Shown: positions 11,613 to 24,629 of the stretch, piece by piece
How positions within the stretch are numbered: the first letter of the stretch is position 1
Layout of the letters: the number at the start of each line of letters is the position of its first letter
The notes under the pieces: model-generated
What the model was told of the DNA's origin: nothing
The model's input: the letters and a program-made list of their open reading frames with translations, nothing else
Database searches by the model: none
Assembly: GCA_965153355.1 (NCBI GenBank)
Contig: OZ231126.1
Coordinates: 3,844,001-3,908,000 of the forward strand
Direction of reading: 5' to 3'
Source of the DNA: Flaccisagitta enflata
Lineage: Eukaryota > Chaetognatha > Sagittoidea > Aphragmophora
DNA length: 64,000 nucleotides
Translations under genes and position numbers: made by a program

Positions 11613-12290
11613 TCTTTTTTCACTTTAATATTAAGGAAGTTGTGTGGCAGCATGGGAGGGGGCGACAGAGCTGGTTGGGCAGCAGTGGCGGAGGCGGCGA
11701 CTGGTTGGGGGCTATAACAGTGGCGGCTGTGGCAAACCCACTTATTTTTGAGTCAAGTTTGAGACAGACCACTGGGAGTCATTTTTCAGTCGATTTCGCG
11801 TCATAAAAATTTTCGCGTTACCTACCTACATACAGACCTTCCTTCCTACGGACACACCCTCTTATAGAGTCGCCTAGGCAGCGACTAAAAACCGAATCTT
11901 TTTATTTGCCATTAGAGTAACTTAATCAGTCAGTGAACAAAACAATATAGGTTTATTGGGAAAAAAATTGAAAAATGTTTTTCAATTTTTTGAGTCCCAG
12001 GCAAGGAATTAATGTTACCGTTTTTCGCTTGAGCCAATTTGAGAAAGATGAGTCAGAACTACGCTCGCCCGTGGCTGGGGTTAAAATTGATACAGGATGA
12101 AAGAGGGCACTTTTTTAAACCTTCTGAAAAAATAGCAGGGAACTGTCGGCCCAATACCTTACGCGCTATGAATTCTTTAATCTTTTTTTATCTTTTCACA
12201 TTTTCCAAAATTTTCCCAAATTTTGGGCCCCATGTAAAAACAAAAATAAGTTCAACAGTCCATGCCAAACTTTTATGACCAACCAACTGA
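11613..12290. other. intergenic with one short-element tail
   Basis: Contains a degenerate tail at about 11816-11892 (ACCTACCTACATACAGACC, then AGAGTCGCCTAGGCAGCGAC and an A-run) with a variant hairpin AGTCGC/GCGACT. Otherwise AT-rich with no supported gene. Confidence 0.45.
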
Positions 12291-12360
12291 CCAACCAACC
12301 AACCTACCAACCAATGGACGGACATAGTGGGGTATAAAGTAGTGTAGCACGCTACTTAAG
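12280..12360 (+). repeat. tail of a short hairpin-ended element, (CCAA)n type
   Basis: An ACCAACCAACC-like run is followed by GGACGGACATAGTGGGG and the hairpin AGTAGTGTAGCACGCTACT. The stem AGTAG/CTACT differs from the usual AGTCG/CGACT at two paired positions, keeping the pairing. Confidence 0.6.
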
Positions 12361-12400
12361 AAATATTTTTTACAAGTTCTGGTGCTCCATCTTGGTGCTC

Positions 12401-12541
<141 letters not shown>

Positions 12542-12607
12542 AGGCGCATGAAGCAAAATGAGAGAGAAAAAAAGAAAACTAGAATAAGGAGTGAGAGGGA
12601 ATTGAAA

Positions 12608-13350
12608 CAAGGCCGGATACACGGCTACCCTAGCTGCGTGCGGGTGGGCAGGAGCAGTGCTGAAGAAGGTCACAAGGGCATCTGGGCAGGAGCCGTATGC
12701 TCAAAAACGCCATAAAAGTAAAAAGTCGCAAAAGCGTCAGATGGTCAGCGGTACCCGTTGCCCCTAGGTTATTGTATGTTAGATGTGACGGTTAGAGGGG
12801 CAGCGGCCCCAAAGGAGCCGATGATCTCTGCTGAGTGAGGATTTTTGCATTGAGGCTAGGATACAAGACTCGAGGCCAGGATTTGAGCTATGAGGCTTAG
12901 ATCTGAGCCATGAGGCTGGAATTTGAGCCATGAGGCTGGGATTGGAGACATGAGGTTAGGATTTGGGCCTCTGGGCTAGGATTGGAGCCTTGAGGCTTGG
13001 GTGAGAGCTTTGGAGCTACTATTGGAGCCTTGAGGATTGGATTGGAGCATCAAGGCTGAGATTGGAGCCTTTGGGCAGGTATTAGAGCCTAGGGGCTGGG
13101 ATTAGAGCCTTGAGGCTGGAATTGGTGCCTCAAGGCTAAAATTTAGACTTCAAAGCCAGGGGAGGGGACGGAAGTGGGGAAGAAGGAGGAGAAATTTCCC
13201 CATATCTGTGAAAGCATATGTCATCGGCCCCTTTGGGACCACTGTCCAAAAGGGGACCGACTAACCAACCAACCAACCAACAGAATAATCGACCGTGCGA
13301 CAGACCAACATAGCGGGGTGTAGAGTCGTGTAGCACGCGATTAAAAAACA
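12608..13350 (+). repeat. short hairpin-ended element split by a foldback insertion
   Basis: The head (AAGGCCGGATACACGGCTAC, then GGTGGGCAGGAGCAG, 12609-12736) and tail (ACCAACC run, AGCGGGGTGTAGAGTCGTGT, then hairpin and A-run, 13250-13350) are separated by about 510 bp of a different repeat. Confidence 0.6.
12737..13248. mobile_element. foldback-type insertion with a 20-bp minisatellite
   Basis: The left part has TGGTCAGCGGTACCCGTTGC and GGGGCAGCGGCCCC, then AAAGGAGCCGATGA. The right part has TCATCGGCCCCTTTGGGACC in inverted orientation (about 13218-13245). Between them (12838-13155) are about 15 degenerate copies of GATTGGAGCCTTGAGGCTGG. The same left-end sequence occurs at 54551-54620. 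Confidence 0.55.
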
Positions 13351-13639
13351 AAAACAATCTTAAGATTTTTTTCTGGTTGGCGAGAGCCGCCTTTACATGT
13401 ATATAATTGGGAGAAAAGTTGAAGTCAATCCTTGACTTTTTGAAGTGTTTTAGAGAAACATTTTTATTTGCTTATCAAAAAGTTAGGAATCCCATCCAGC
13501 TGATTGTGGCTTCAAATGAAATCAATATGGAATATAGATTCTGTAATTTTTTTTTGGTGCCAAGCAAAGCGTTCTACAACATATATTTTTTTAGTTACGA
13601 CCAAGGCCGGGCGACTCATATAGGGTATTATATGGTGAT

Positions 13640-13775
13640 AAGTAGGGATGTGGAAGCGATTGACCACTTCCAATTTAGAGAATGGGATAGCTACTAGTAT
13701 TTAAACTGTAAAATGGAAGCGGAAGCGGTGGAAGCAGCATTAAAATCAACCGCTTCCACATCCCAAGCATTAACA
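13640..13775. repeat. small inverted repeat
   Basis: GGGATGTGGAAGCGATTGA (from 13645) and TCAACCGCTTCCACATCCC (to 13772) are inverted copies about 90 bp apart, with further GGAAGCGG repeats inside. Looks like a short MITE. Confidence 0.55.
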
Positions 13776-14033
13776 ATACTTAGTATAAAGTATAGGGTTT
13801 AACCAATACTTACTAAGGGTATTGTTTTTTTATATATAATACAGTAAAACTTTTTTGAAAAAAAATAGTGAAACATTGAATAAGAAGATTAATCTAAATT
13901 AAAAAAGTCAGGGAGGGATATGCTGAAGAAAAATAATGATTAAACAAAGGTCAAATACAATAGTGAAAAATAAAAGTAGGAAAAAACAGACATAAGTATG
14001 GTGAGGAAGAAGAGGATAAACTGTATTAAGTAT

Positions 14034-14039
14034 TTTATT
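14034..14039 (-). terminator. candidate poly(A) signal AATAAA of the large gene
   Basis: AATAAA on the minus strand lies 57-62 bases past the stop codon at 14096-14098, in AT-rich sequence that follows the GC-rich last exon. Confidence 0.5.
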
Positions 14040-14095
14040 AGTAAAAAAAAATGCAAGACCGCCCAAGCTTGGTTATGACTTTTCAAAAAAAATTT

Positions 14096-16567
14096 TTACA
14101 AAAAATTCATAGAGTCGGATTCCTCCTCGTCGGTCGCCGCGCCTTTGTCGTCGTCGCCGTCGCCTTTCGATTGTTGATGTTGTTGAGGACGTGGTGGCGG
14201 AGTTTCCTCCTCTTCCTCCTCTTCTTCGTCGTCGTCGTCGTCATCCAAATCGATTTCGTCTGGATTCTTCTCTCGTTCTTTCCTTTCGGCTTCTTTCTTC
14301 TTTTCCTCTTCGCGAAGCCGTTTCGCTTCCGCTTCCGCTTCTTCTGGACGCGGCGCTGCGGACGCGATCGCCGGCGCCATCGCTGTCGCTTCCGCCTTTG
14401 CCATCGCTGTCGCCTCCGTCTTCGTTTCGACCGTCGCCGTCGCCATTCCCAGTTCCTTTTGCAGCTGCGGCAACTCCTTGGAAACAATCTCGGTGGGCAA
14501 GTAACTGCCGAGTTGTTGTTGCTGTTGCTGTTTGGCCGCGTTTCCTCCTCTCTTTTCGTACTGCTCGAATTGTCGCATCATCTTCATGAGTTTCTTTTTC
14601 ATCTCGGTTTTGTTGTAGTAAGTCGGATGCGGCGGAGGCGGCATTCCCGCGTTCTTCCACTCGGCGTACGCCTGCTTGTTGTTGGCCATCAACTCGCGGA
14701 TGACTTTGGGCCAACGACGTTCCTGCTGTTGTTGTTGTTGTTCCTCCCATTTTTTACCGCCCGTCCTGCGTTGTTGCTGCTGCGGATCTTGCTCCGCCGC
14801 TGCGGTGGCTGCTGTACCTGCGGAATTATTGTGAATACCACCTTCCCCACCACTAACAATATTATTACCATCACCACCGACGACGACGACGGAACCTGAA
14901 TCATTATTGGAATAACCGGCAGAAGAAGTCGACAAATTATTTTGAACACTAGCATGATCGGCGTTATTGTAAACAGTAGTACGATATTGGTTATCATTGA
15001 GTTTATTATCCGCTTGATACGCGTTGTATGGAACTTCTCCTTGCGGTGGTGGTCCTCCTCCGAGCTTGGAGGCGATGAAAGCCCTGACGGCGTCTTTGGC
15101 GCTTTGGACGTTGGATTGTGTCGTCGTCGACGCTTCTTCGGATGTTATTCTTCCGACGGCGGCGGCGTTGTTGGCGTTGTTCTCTTGTCCTTCCCACGCG
15201 GCTTCGCTTCTGCCGGCTTTGTAGTAAGAATAGCGTCCGTGATCGGCTTCTTCTCCAACAGTTGGCGCCGGTGGCAGTTCCATACTCAGTCTCTGCGCCA
15301 AACGCTTCGCCGTCGGAGGAATCGAAGTCGTTTCCGCCGATCCCGATTTCGAGGAGGCCATGTCGGCGTTTCCGGTGGCGGTCGCCGTCGGATACGCCGG
15401 CTGTTGTGGAGGCTGACCGGCGCCGGCCGATGACGCGGTGGCGCCCGTGGCTGGAGTAGGGGGGAAATTGGGAGGGGGACGGGAAGGGTCGAAGGGGAGA
15501 GGGGGCATGGGGGGCATGGAAGGCATGGTGGGCATCGGCGGGGCGCCGGATGATGATGATGAACCGGCGGCGGCACCGGCGGGCGTCGGACCCAAACCGA
15601 CGTTGCCACCGGCGGTTTGAGTGAGATGCTTGGTGATGATGCCGTCACCAATCTTGAGAAAGTCGGCGAAGGAAACAACGCGATGACCGTCGAACACTTT
15701 CATCGTCTTGTGGGCGTCGGTGCACGTCTGCGTGGTTAAGAGGGATGAGAGAGAGGAAGAGATGAAAGAATGGTATATAACAATGGTACATAACGGTTAT
15801 GGTAGATATCTATAGAAATCTCATTCTTAAAAGGAAATTTAGCATACAAGCCACGGATATGCAGCCACATAAGGATAGAGGCTTATTACAATTATATACT
15901 GAAAAGTCCTTCTCAACGAAGCCTCGTTTTATTGTAAACATTTTATCTAGATTCAGGCGATAAACGAACAATCAGCCGCGTAGTACGATTGCAGTCGGAA
16001 CATCTGGCAACGACCACTTAGGTCAATGAATATAAGATACTAACCTGACAGAGGAAGGTTTTGCAGTCGGAGCATCTGGCAACGGCGACTCCCGACTCTT
16101 TGCAGGAAGTGCAGACGATGATGGAATTGACGGCCGCCAACAACTTGGGATCCAGATTCCCGCCGCCCGTGGAAGAGGCGGACGCGGCGGCGGAGGCGGA
16201 AGCGGTCGTCGACGGCGAGGCTGCAGTCGCCGCTTCCTCGATGGCAGAAGATTTGTAGACTTCGCCGCGAGGAGGAAGATCTTCAACGCCGACTGAGGGG
16301 AAAGCAAAAAGAGAGAGATGAGAGGAGGAATTGATCGAAAGAGACTTGTGTGCGTGTGCGTGTGTGTGTGTTGAGAATTGAGAAAGGAACGAAACAAAGA
16401 AAAGAAGGGTAGCAAGAAAAAAAGAATAAATGCGAAAGAAAGAAGGTGAGAGAAAGAAGGAGGGTGAGAGAGAGAAAGAAGGTGAGAGAAAGAGAGAAGA
16501 TGAGAGAAAGAAAGGTGAGAGAAAGAAAGGTAAGAGAAAAAAAGGTGAGAGAAAGAATTAAGGTTAG

Positions 16568-16598
<31 letters not shown>

Positions 16599-16907
16599 AA
16601 TAAAGAAAGAAAGAAAGAAAGAAAGAAAGAGAAAGAAAGAAAGGGAGAGAAAGAAAGAAGGGAGAGAAAGAAAGAAGGTGAGAGAAAGAAAGAGAAAGAA
16701 AGAGAGAGAAAGAATAGAGAAAAAGAAGGAGAGAAAGATAGAGAGAAAGAGAAAAAGAAAGAAAGAGAAAGAAAGAGAAAGAAAGAGAGAAAGAGAAAAA
16801 GAAAGAGAGAAAGAAAGAAAGAGAAAGAAAGAAAGAGAAAGTAAGAAAAAGAAAGAGAAAGAGAAAGAAAGAAAGAGAGAAAGAAATAAGGTGATAGAAA
16901 GAAAGAG

Positions 16908-16954
<47 letters not shown>

Positions 16955-17116
16955 GCTAAAGAAAATGAAGGCGAAAGAAAGAATACATAAGAAAGAAAGA
17001 AGGCGAGAGAGAAAGCAAAAGAAAGAAAGAAAAAGAAATAGAAAGAAAGAGTAATAAAAAGAAAGAAAGAAAAAGAGAATGAAAGAAATAAGAGAACGAA
17101 AGAAAGAGAAAGAAAG

Positions 17117-17147
<31 letters not shown>

Positions 17148-20100
17148 GATCTTAGCGCTGGATAAAATTCAATTACGTTATCCTAGTAGATTTACCCGTG
17201 TCATCCTTGACAGGCGTGGCTGATCTGGCGTCGTCGAAGTCGTCCATGGAATTTTCTTCACCCGGTGGTCCCACATCCGACGACACGCTGTCCCTCGATC
17301 TCTCTCGCTCGGACGCCGACGACATGTTGATGCCATCCGGACCGGAACGGATCGTCAAACCCACGCCCGAGAACAACACCGTCGACGTGGGAGGCATGGT
17401 AGCAGCCGCCGGTGGACCGCCGGAAGAGACGATCGGCATGAAGCCGCCGAGAGAGGGCGGGATCGGCGGTATGGGTGGGCCAGGAGGGTAGATGACGGGA
17501 GGAGGACCGGTTGGTGGAGGCGGAGTTTGATCGCCTGAAGAGGAGAAGTTGCTGATTCCTTATTATGTCGAGAATCGGTATGTGGTCATTCAAATTGAGT
17601 CATAAACACAAGCAGACACACACACAAACACGAGACACATACAGACACACAAACAAAGCGACACAAACAAAGAGAAACACAAACACACAGACACACAAAC
17701 ACAGAGACAAACACGCGAAACATACAGATACACAAACCAACACAAAAACCAACAGACACACAAACCAACACACACACAAACCAACACACACAAACAAACA
17801 GACACACTCATTAATACGTGTACATCAACAGACGCGCACATACCCACACATTCAAATGTACCCCAAACACACGAACCTTTGAGCAATCCCGGAGGTGGCA
17901 TTGGGGGCGGAGCCAAGTTCATAAACGGCGGCAATGGCGGTGGCCTCGGGGGTGGCTGGACCCAGCCCGCGACGGCGGGGGGCATGGGCGGGGGCGCCGG
18001 ATAAGCCGGGGGCATTCCCGGTATCGGCGGTGGCCCGCGAGGAACGGGGGCCAACATCTGGGGCGCCGGTGAACCGGTCTTCTTCCCGTGTTCCAACTGC
18101 GCCAACTTCGCCTCCATGTCTCTGTTAGACGGAAATAAAACGAATGAAAAGAAATAACACACTTCATTTCAAATCATTGAAAAAGCATCTAAGAATATCA
18201 AATCAGGTTCCTCCGGAGCAAACAAATGCGTACTAGGACTGCCGTCACATACACGTTAGCCTACAGACGCATCGTCACTATCATTTTGCAACGTTGGCAA
18301 CATTGCATCATTTAAGGCACGCTCAAAGATGATGAAATAATTTGCCCATTTGAACAACATTTCTGTTTTGTTTTTTTTTTTTTTTTGGCGCGCGGCCCAC
18401 CTCTCCCTCCCATAAACACATTGTTACATCTGATCAGCTGAATGCCTTGAGAACCCCAATTTGATCATCAGTCTTCTTACAACTAGACAGAAGGAGAGCC
18501 AACTTGGCTCTTTAAGAAACTTGGAGGATTACCAATTACCATGACTGACCTGAGTGCTTGCGCTCCTAAATCTTCGAATTCTCTGTCCCTTTCCCTGTGT
18601 CTGTCTCTGCTGCTGCTGCCGCCGTCTCTTCGATCTCTGTCTTTGCGATCCGATCTCGATTCTCTTCTTTGCAGCTTCTCCATCTCACGCAACGCTTTCT
18701 CCTTGACTGATTCCGCGCGACGCTCCGCCTCACGAGCTTCGCGACGACGACGATCGCTCTTTTCCTGTTTTTGATGTGAAAGAAACAAAGTTATTCAAAT
18801 TCTATCTAGTCCACGAATACATGTAAGAGGTCCACGAATACATGAGATTACTAGATTGCGCTCTAGTTACATGGGGTTGAGTAGTAATGTTGTCCAATTT
18901 TCATATGTATATGATCGATCATTGCAATTTGACTTTCATTCTGTTAATTGCAGTTAATCTACAACTAACGAATCGTGTTTCATTTAAATACTTTAAATAG
19001 TTTAATAGAAATTATGTCTCAATGATTGGCTTTTCCTTAGTCATTTTGCTGCTAGCTTAGACTGGCTTTAAAGAATATCCTTTAGAATAACCATAGCTGC
19101 AATAAAAATGGCCGATTTTTGAAATGTCAAGGTCTGTTAAGGAACTACACTATTTCAAGGAGAGGAGGCAGCAAAAGTTGTAGAACTTATCGGAACATAG
19201 AAAAATTCATAACACCTGGAAAGCCCTTCAAAAATCTTTCATTTGAAAGTCTTGTGGGACAACTTAATCATTGAATATGCAACTGAGAGTATGATTAGCA
19301 AAACGACTCAATTTTGGAATTGCCCATGGTAACTTTACAAAGCTCCATAAAAATCACAGAGGCGTTGCCCGATATTGATAAAAATTAAATTGATATTGGG
19401 GCAAATACATGTCAACTGGCACCTGAAATTTCATCAAAATCGATTAAGATCTTCAGTCACTTTTACTCATTTAATGTTTTCCAGAAAATCCGAGTGACAA
19501 ATTCGGCCATTTTTTCTTGAGGTGGCAGTTTAGTTAGCCTTTAATCTGTCATATTTTCTTAAAGAATAGAGAAAAATTTGCTGCATGGACTCAAACGAAA
19601 GATATTTTTGATGTCTTTCTACGCTGCATGAATTTAAGTATGGTTTCAAGAATCTTTTGACCAAAACCTGTGCTCAAAGCTGTTGAAAAATCAGTCATTT
19701 TTTTGGCCCTTGTGGTTACACTGACATTTACAAACATAGCGCTGGTGAATACAGATTCGGACGGAATTAAAGATGTTATATGTCACTTTCTAACCCACCC
19801 CACCCTACAGACCAAACTAAAAATGGTAGAGACTTGAAATTTGGTATGTAAAGTCACTGGGGGAGTACTTTTGGGGCCATCAGAGGGATTTTTGAATTTT
19901 CGCCCCTGAGCGGAGATATAGGGGTGGGGTGGGGCAACCCCCGAGGGTTGAAGAATCTGAAAAAATTTTTTTTTGAATTTTTTTTATTTTTTCAATTGCA
20001 TGTGTTGTATCAAGCTTTAGTGAACATGCAAAACCAAAAATATTTGTAAAATTCTGATTTTAAGTGATTTTAAAGGTATTTTTAGTAGTTTAAAAGTATT

Positions 20101-23100
20101 TTGTTTAAACTTTTAAATGTGTATTATTTTATATATTTTGAGAATTATTGATGGATTTTTAGAATTGTATAAACTATATCCAACTAGTACAACCAAAAAA
20201 ATTTAAAAAATTGAAAAAAAAATTTCAAAATTTTTAGACCCCCAGGGGTTGACCCACCCCATCCCCATATCTCCGCTCAGGGGCGAAAATTCAAAAATCC
20301 CTCTGATGGCCCCAAAAGTATTCCCCCAATGACTTTACATACCAAATTTCAAGTCTCTACTGTTATTGGTTTGGTCTGTAGGGTGGGGTGGGTTAAAAAG
20401 TGTCATATAACATCTTTAGTTCCGTCCGAATCTGTAATGCGTGTTGTTATCTCAAGTTTGTCCTAAGTGGTGGTCTATAAATCTCTCTCTGATAGCAATA
20501 ACTAAACAGATATAAGTTAATACTTTGTAGGACAGGAGGATGAAGGACAACATTACGTTGCATCTTACTCAATCCGCAAGACCGGATACAGGGACTCGAG
20601 GAATGCGTTTGCTGTTGATTTAGGTCGAGCGAATTCTGCGACTAAATGAATATTAAGTACTGTTCGATCGAGTAGATTGAATACTACGCGTATAAAAAAT
20701 GACACAAGACCCGATATGAATAATCATTGAATAACAATCGGGTATAGACCCAACGCAAGCCTTCTTTTGTTTTTTAGTTACGGACACGGAACTCTAGGAA
20801 GCTTTTTTCCTTTATGCTCGTGTTAATAATACATTTTTGATGCTGCAGTTGTTTTCGAGTGTAGGTAGGAGTAGAGTAGGGGGTGGGAGTGGGGTCAGGC
20901 TGGCCCTGCCCACCTGTCCGCAACGATATTGAGACCCCGCGTCACATATTCTAAGTGGTTTTCCCAATTCTGAGACTGATCAACGCGCACATTGCATACA
21001 AATCTCGTGATTATTTTGAGTCCAGGCCTACCTTTAGTGCAGTATGATATTAACTTACCATATCTACCTTCTGTGTATTCTTTTTCTCCTTCACCTGAAT
21101 GAGTGATCTCTATCGCCGTCTCAAGTCGCAATAGCCTCAAACTTACCTTTTCCTCCTTCTGTCTCTTCTTCTTCTCCTTGGCCTCCTTGAGGGATTCAAT
21201 TTCGGCTTCGAGCGCTCTCATCCTGTCGTGGGCTTTGCGGACTTCCTCGTCGGTTTGATCCTCTTTATCCTCGGGAGCAGCCTCGGGCTTCTTGGAAGAA
21301 GACTTGGATGATCGCTGAGAAAAGAACAAGTCAAAGAGAAAGTCAAGGTCTTCGAGTGTTTACACCAAGTTGTGCAAGGTTTCTTTTTTTTCTTCTGAAA
21401 ATAAGAAAGAGAACAATTATCAATTGCAATCTTATTTATTAATCTTTCATTGGTGCGCGGGACAATGATCTGCATTAAGCTCTGTATTGAAGCACGCGCC
21501 GCCGCCGCCGCAGCAACAACAACAGCCAGAAGACGGACTATCGATGGTTCGGGAAATGAGAGAATTTTTCGCGGAAATGCGGGACGCCCTTGGTACCAGG
21601 CGTCAAGAAGAACAACAACCGGGAGAGCGTTAACTTCCCGGAATGGGATGGAATGGGATGGACAGTGTTTGTTTTGTTAGGGGTGGAAAAATGGTTAAAC
21701 TGTGATGGACTTTTTTGGGAATGTAGATTGTAGTAGTTTTCGTCTCCAAGTCAACAGGCAAATTGCCTTTCTTATTTGTAGTATTTGAACTAGAACTTGA
21801 ACTAGAACAATTGAACATTGTGCGTTCATTCAACTCTACACATGTAATCTGCTTGAGCCCTGCGCGGTTCCCCCATCATTTTTTATTATGTATTTGAATA
21901 TAAAACTCATTTCATTTCAAATCACAGTCGACGTTGCAACTCAAGATAAAAATATCAGTAGGTTTCCCAGAAAATGAAAAAAATGTACGGTTGACCAAGT
22001 CTCCCAATTTGTACATGGTTGAACAAGTCTCTTATACGTATCTTGACTACGGATCAAACGGTAAGAGAAATGCCGCTGAAATGACGTTATTTAAATAGCC
22101 AAACTCAAAGAAATGCATTCTTGATTCGCTCATTAAAATCACGCGCACACTTGGCCGAGGAGAGAAATCGGGTAAAACATTTCCCAACAACATAAACTAA
22201 ATAGACAAACTAATTAGCAAGGCACGCAAGTTGGTGGACTTGACTGTTGACTGCTCATTTGTAATCACCTTGGAGGAAGAAGACTGTGGCTTGGCCGGAG
22301 ATGACGCCCTCTTCGACGACTCCTTGGCGGGTTTTTCTTCCGACTTGACGGGCAATTCCGACGACGACGACGACGCAGCCGCATCCGGTGGAGGCGCGCT
22401 TGACTTCTCTTCCACAACCTTGTCGGGTTTCGTCGCCTTGGCGGCGGTGGCGACATCCTCGCTGATGGCAGCGGCAGCGGGTGGACTTCGGACTGGCGAA
22501 TCCTGATAAGAGAATTACGCGAAATCGAAGGCAGATTGATGAGAGAGATGCTTAGGGCTGAAAAACGTTTTTTTTTTCTAATGCGGATGAGCACCTCCGC
22601 TCTAAGGCGCGACTGCTAAATATTTAGGCATACCCGCCGTCAAGGTATAGAAATTGAAATCCCATAAAAGGATTTGTAGTTGTAATGAAGACAACAAGGC
22701 AGCATCACTTTTGAGGTGTTAATTTATCCAGTTCTTTGATTTTGATATGCGGTATGGTGAAGCTTTGCTGTTTACACATTACATACACAAATACATTCAT
22801 TCGCACCTGTACGGGCGTTCCGACCGACTCGGGTAGTTCACCCTCTTCTTCGCCTTCATCAGAGCGCGATGCTCCTGAATGAAAATAAAGCGATGCATAT
22901 TAGGTGATGCTTACAATGACTTAATATATTCGCCACATTAAAGCACTTGCAGGAACAAATATGTGTCGGTAAGTCATGAAAAGGACACAGCTTGCGATAC
23001 ATGTTCACAGGTGTGTATTGTGTAGATAAGCAATGAAAGGAAAATGCTTGCGATACATGTATACTGACGTGAAGGTAAGCACTAAGCAATCAAAGGATAC

Positions 23101-24596
23101 CGCGATAACTCACCACGATCGCTGGCGTTATTGTCCCTCTCCTTACTCCTCTCTTCTTTAGGGCTTTTCGATCTTTTCTTATCCTTCTTTTTACTCTTCT
23201 TGTCTTTAGAAGGGGATCTTGATGATCTTTGCTTGCGTGATTTGTCTCCACCTCCGGAACCGGAACCGCGTTCTTCCGGGCTTGTGGCGTTGTTGGCGTT
23301 GGATTTGTGGCGGTGGTCGGAGTGATGGCGCGAAGAGGAGGAAGAAGCGTGTTTGCGACCGGGACTACGAGACGAACGCTGACGGTCTTTATGGCTGATG
23401 TAAAGGAAAGAGAGAAAGTAGGATAGAATGAGAGGAAGAAGAGAGTCGAGAACATGGCAGGAAGTGTAAGTTGTAACGGCGTGCTCCCCTGCTTTCGATT
23501 TTCTTACCCGCGTCGCGTTACAAAATCTATGATTTTCGTCCCTATATGACAATAAAACAGTGTTTTTAAAGTTTAAATGGCGTTTTACTAATCAGTTTTT
23601 ATGATTTGGTACAGCCAAAGGTCTTGTTTTCCCCAAATTTTCTTTTTTTATCTTTTTTTCCCCTACATTTTTCCCTCATCTCCAAACCCTTTGATTATTT
23701 CCCCCCCCCACGGGGAGGGGGGGGGGAAACGTAGAACAATATAGAGGCCTGGGAAAGAGTCGAGAACATGGCAGGAAGTGTAAGTTACGGCGTGGGATTT
23801 CCCACTAGACAAAAACAGATAGAGGCAGGAAAACAGAGAGACGATCTGACAGAGGAAAAGACACTTAGGTAACATTAATTGGCATAATCAGAACTTCATT
23901 GACAGCTCAAATACTACTGCCTATGAACGTAATGCGTTGGTAATGGTACAAAACTCACCCGCGATGTTCTTTTGCATCGGGACTCAGGGATCGATCTTTA
24001 GTCTTCTTCGTCGACGTCGAATCGGACGATTTCCGCTCTTTGTTGTCCTTCTCTTTGTCCCGTCCACTACGATCTTTGTCCTTCCTCTCCTTGTCCCGCT
24101 CTTTGTCCTTATCTCGCTCTTTGTCCTTGTCTCGATCTTTGTCCTTTTCACGATCCTTGTCCTTGTCCTTGTCCCGCTCTTTATCTTTGTCCTTTTCCCT
24201 GCCGCTCTTCTCTCCCGATCCTCGTTCTCGCGACGACCTCTCCTTTCTGGTCGGTGGAGGGTCCCAACGAGGATCATAGTAACCATCGGATTCCTCGTTT
24301 TCTTTGTTGTTGGAAGTGATCTTCATGACGATGGATGATTTGGCGCCGGGGGCTTTGCGGCGTTCATCGCCCGTCGACGAAGTGTCGTCGTCGTCGTCGC
24401 CATCGTCGTCTCCGTCGACACGATCCTCTTCCTCTTCGGCGCCGGATCGATTCTCTCCTTCCTCGCCGACTTCGCCCTCCTCGGCGTCGTCATTTCCTCC
24501 TCCTCCTCCTCCTCCTCCGCCAGAGCGACGCTTTTTGCCATTACGGCGTCGCGACGAAGATGATTCGTTGCGACCGCGCTCTCGACTTCCGCTTTT

Positions 24597-24629
<33 letters not shown>

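Noticed and set aside
11114-11806. 230-codon Gly/Arg/Ala-rich frame
   Set aside because: Open on both strands through CCG/GGA triplet arrays; no codon bias, domain or splice support.
14051-14899. 282-codon plus-strand frame over the last exon of the large gene
   Set aside because: It is the shadow of the true minus-strand exon (15727-14096). Its sequence is Leu/Phe/Arg low complexity from reversed triplets, with no splice logic on the plus strand.
16446-16959. Lys/Glu/Arg-rich frames (132 and 93 codons)
   Set aside because: Translations of the AAAG/GA intronic array; no start context or splicing.
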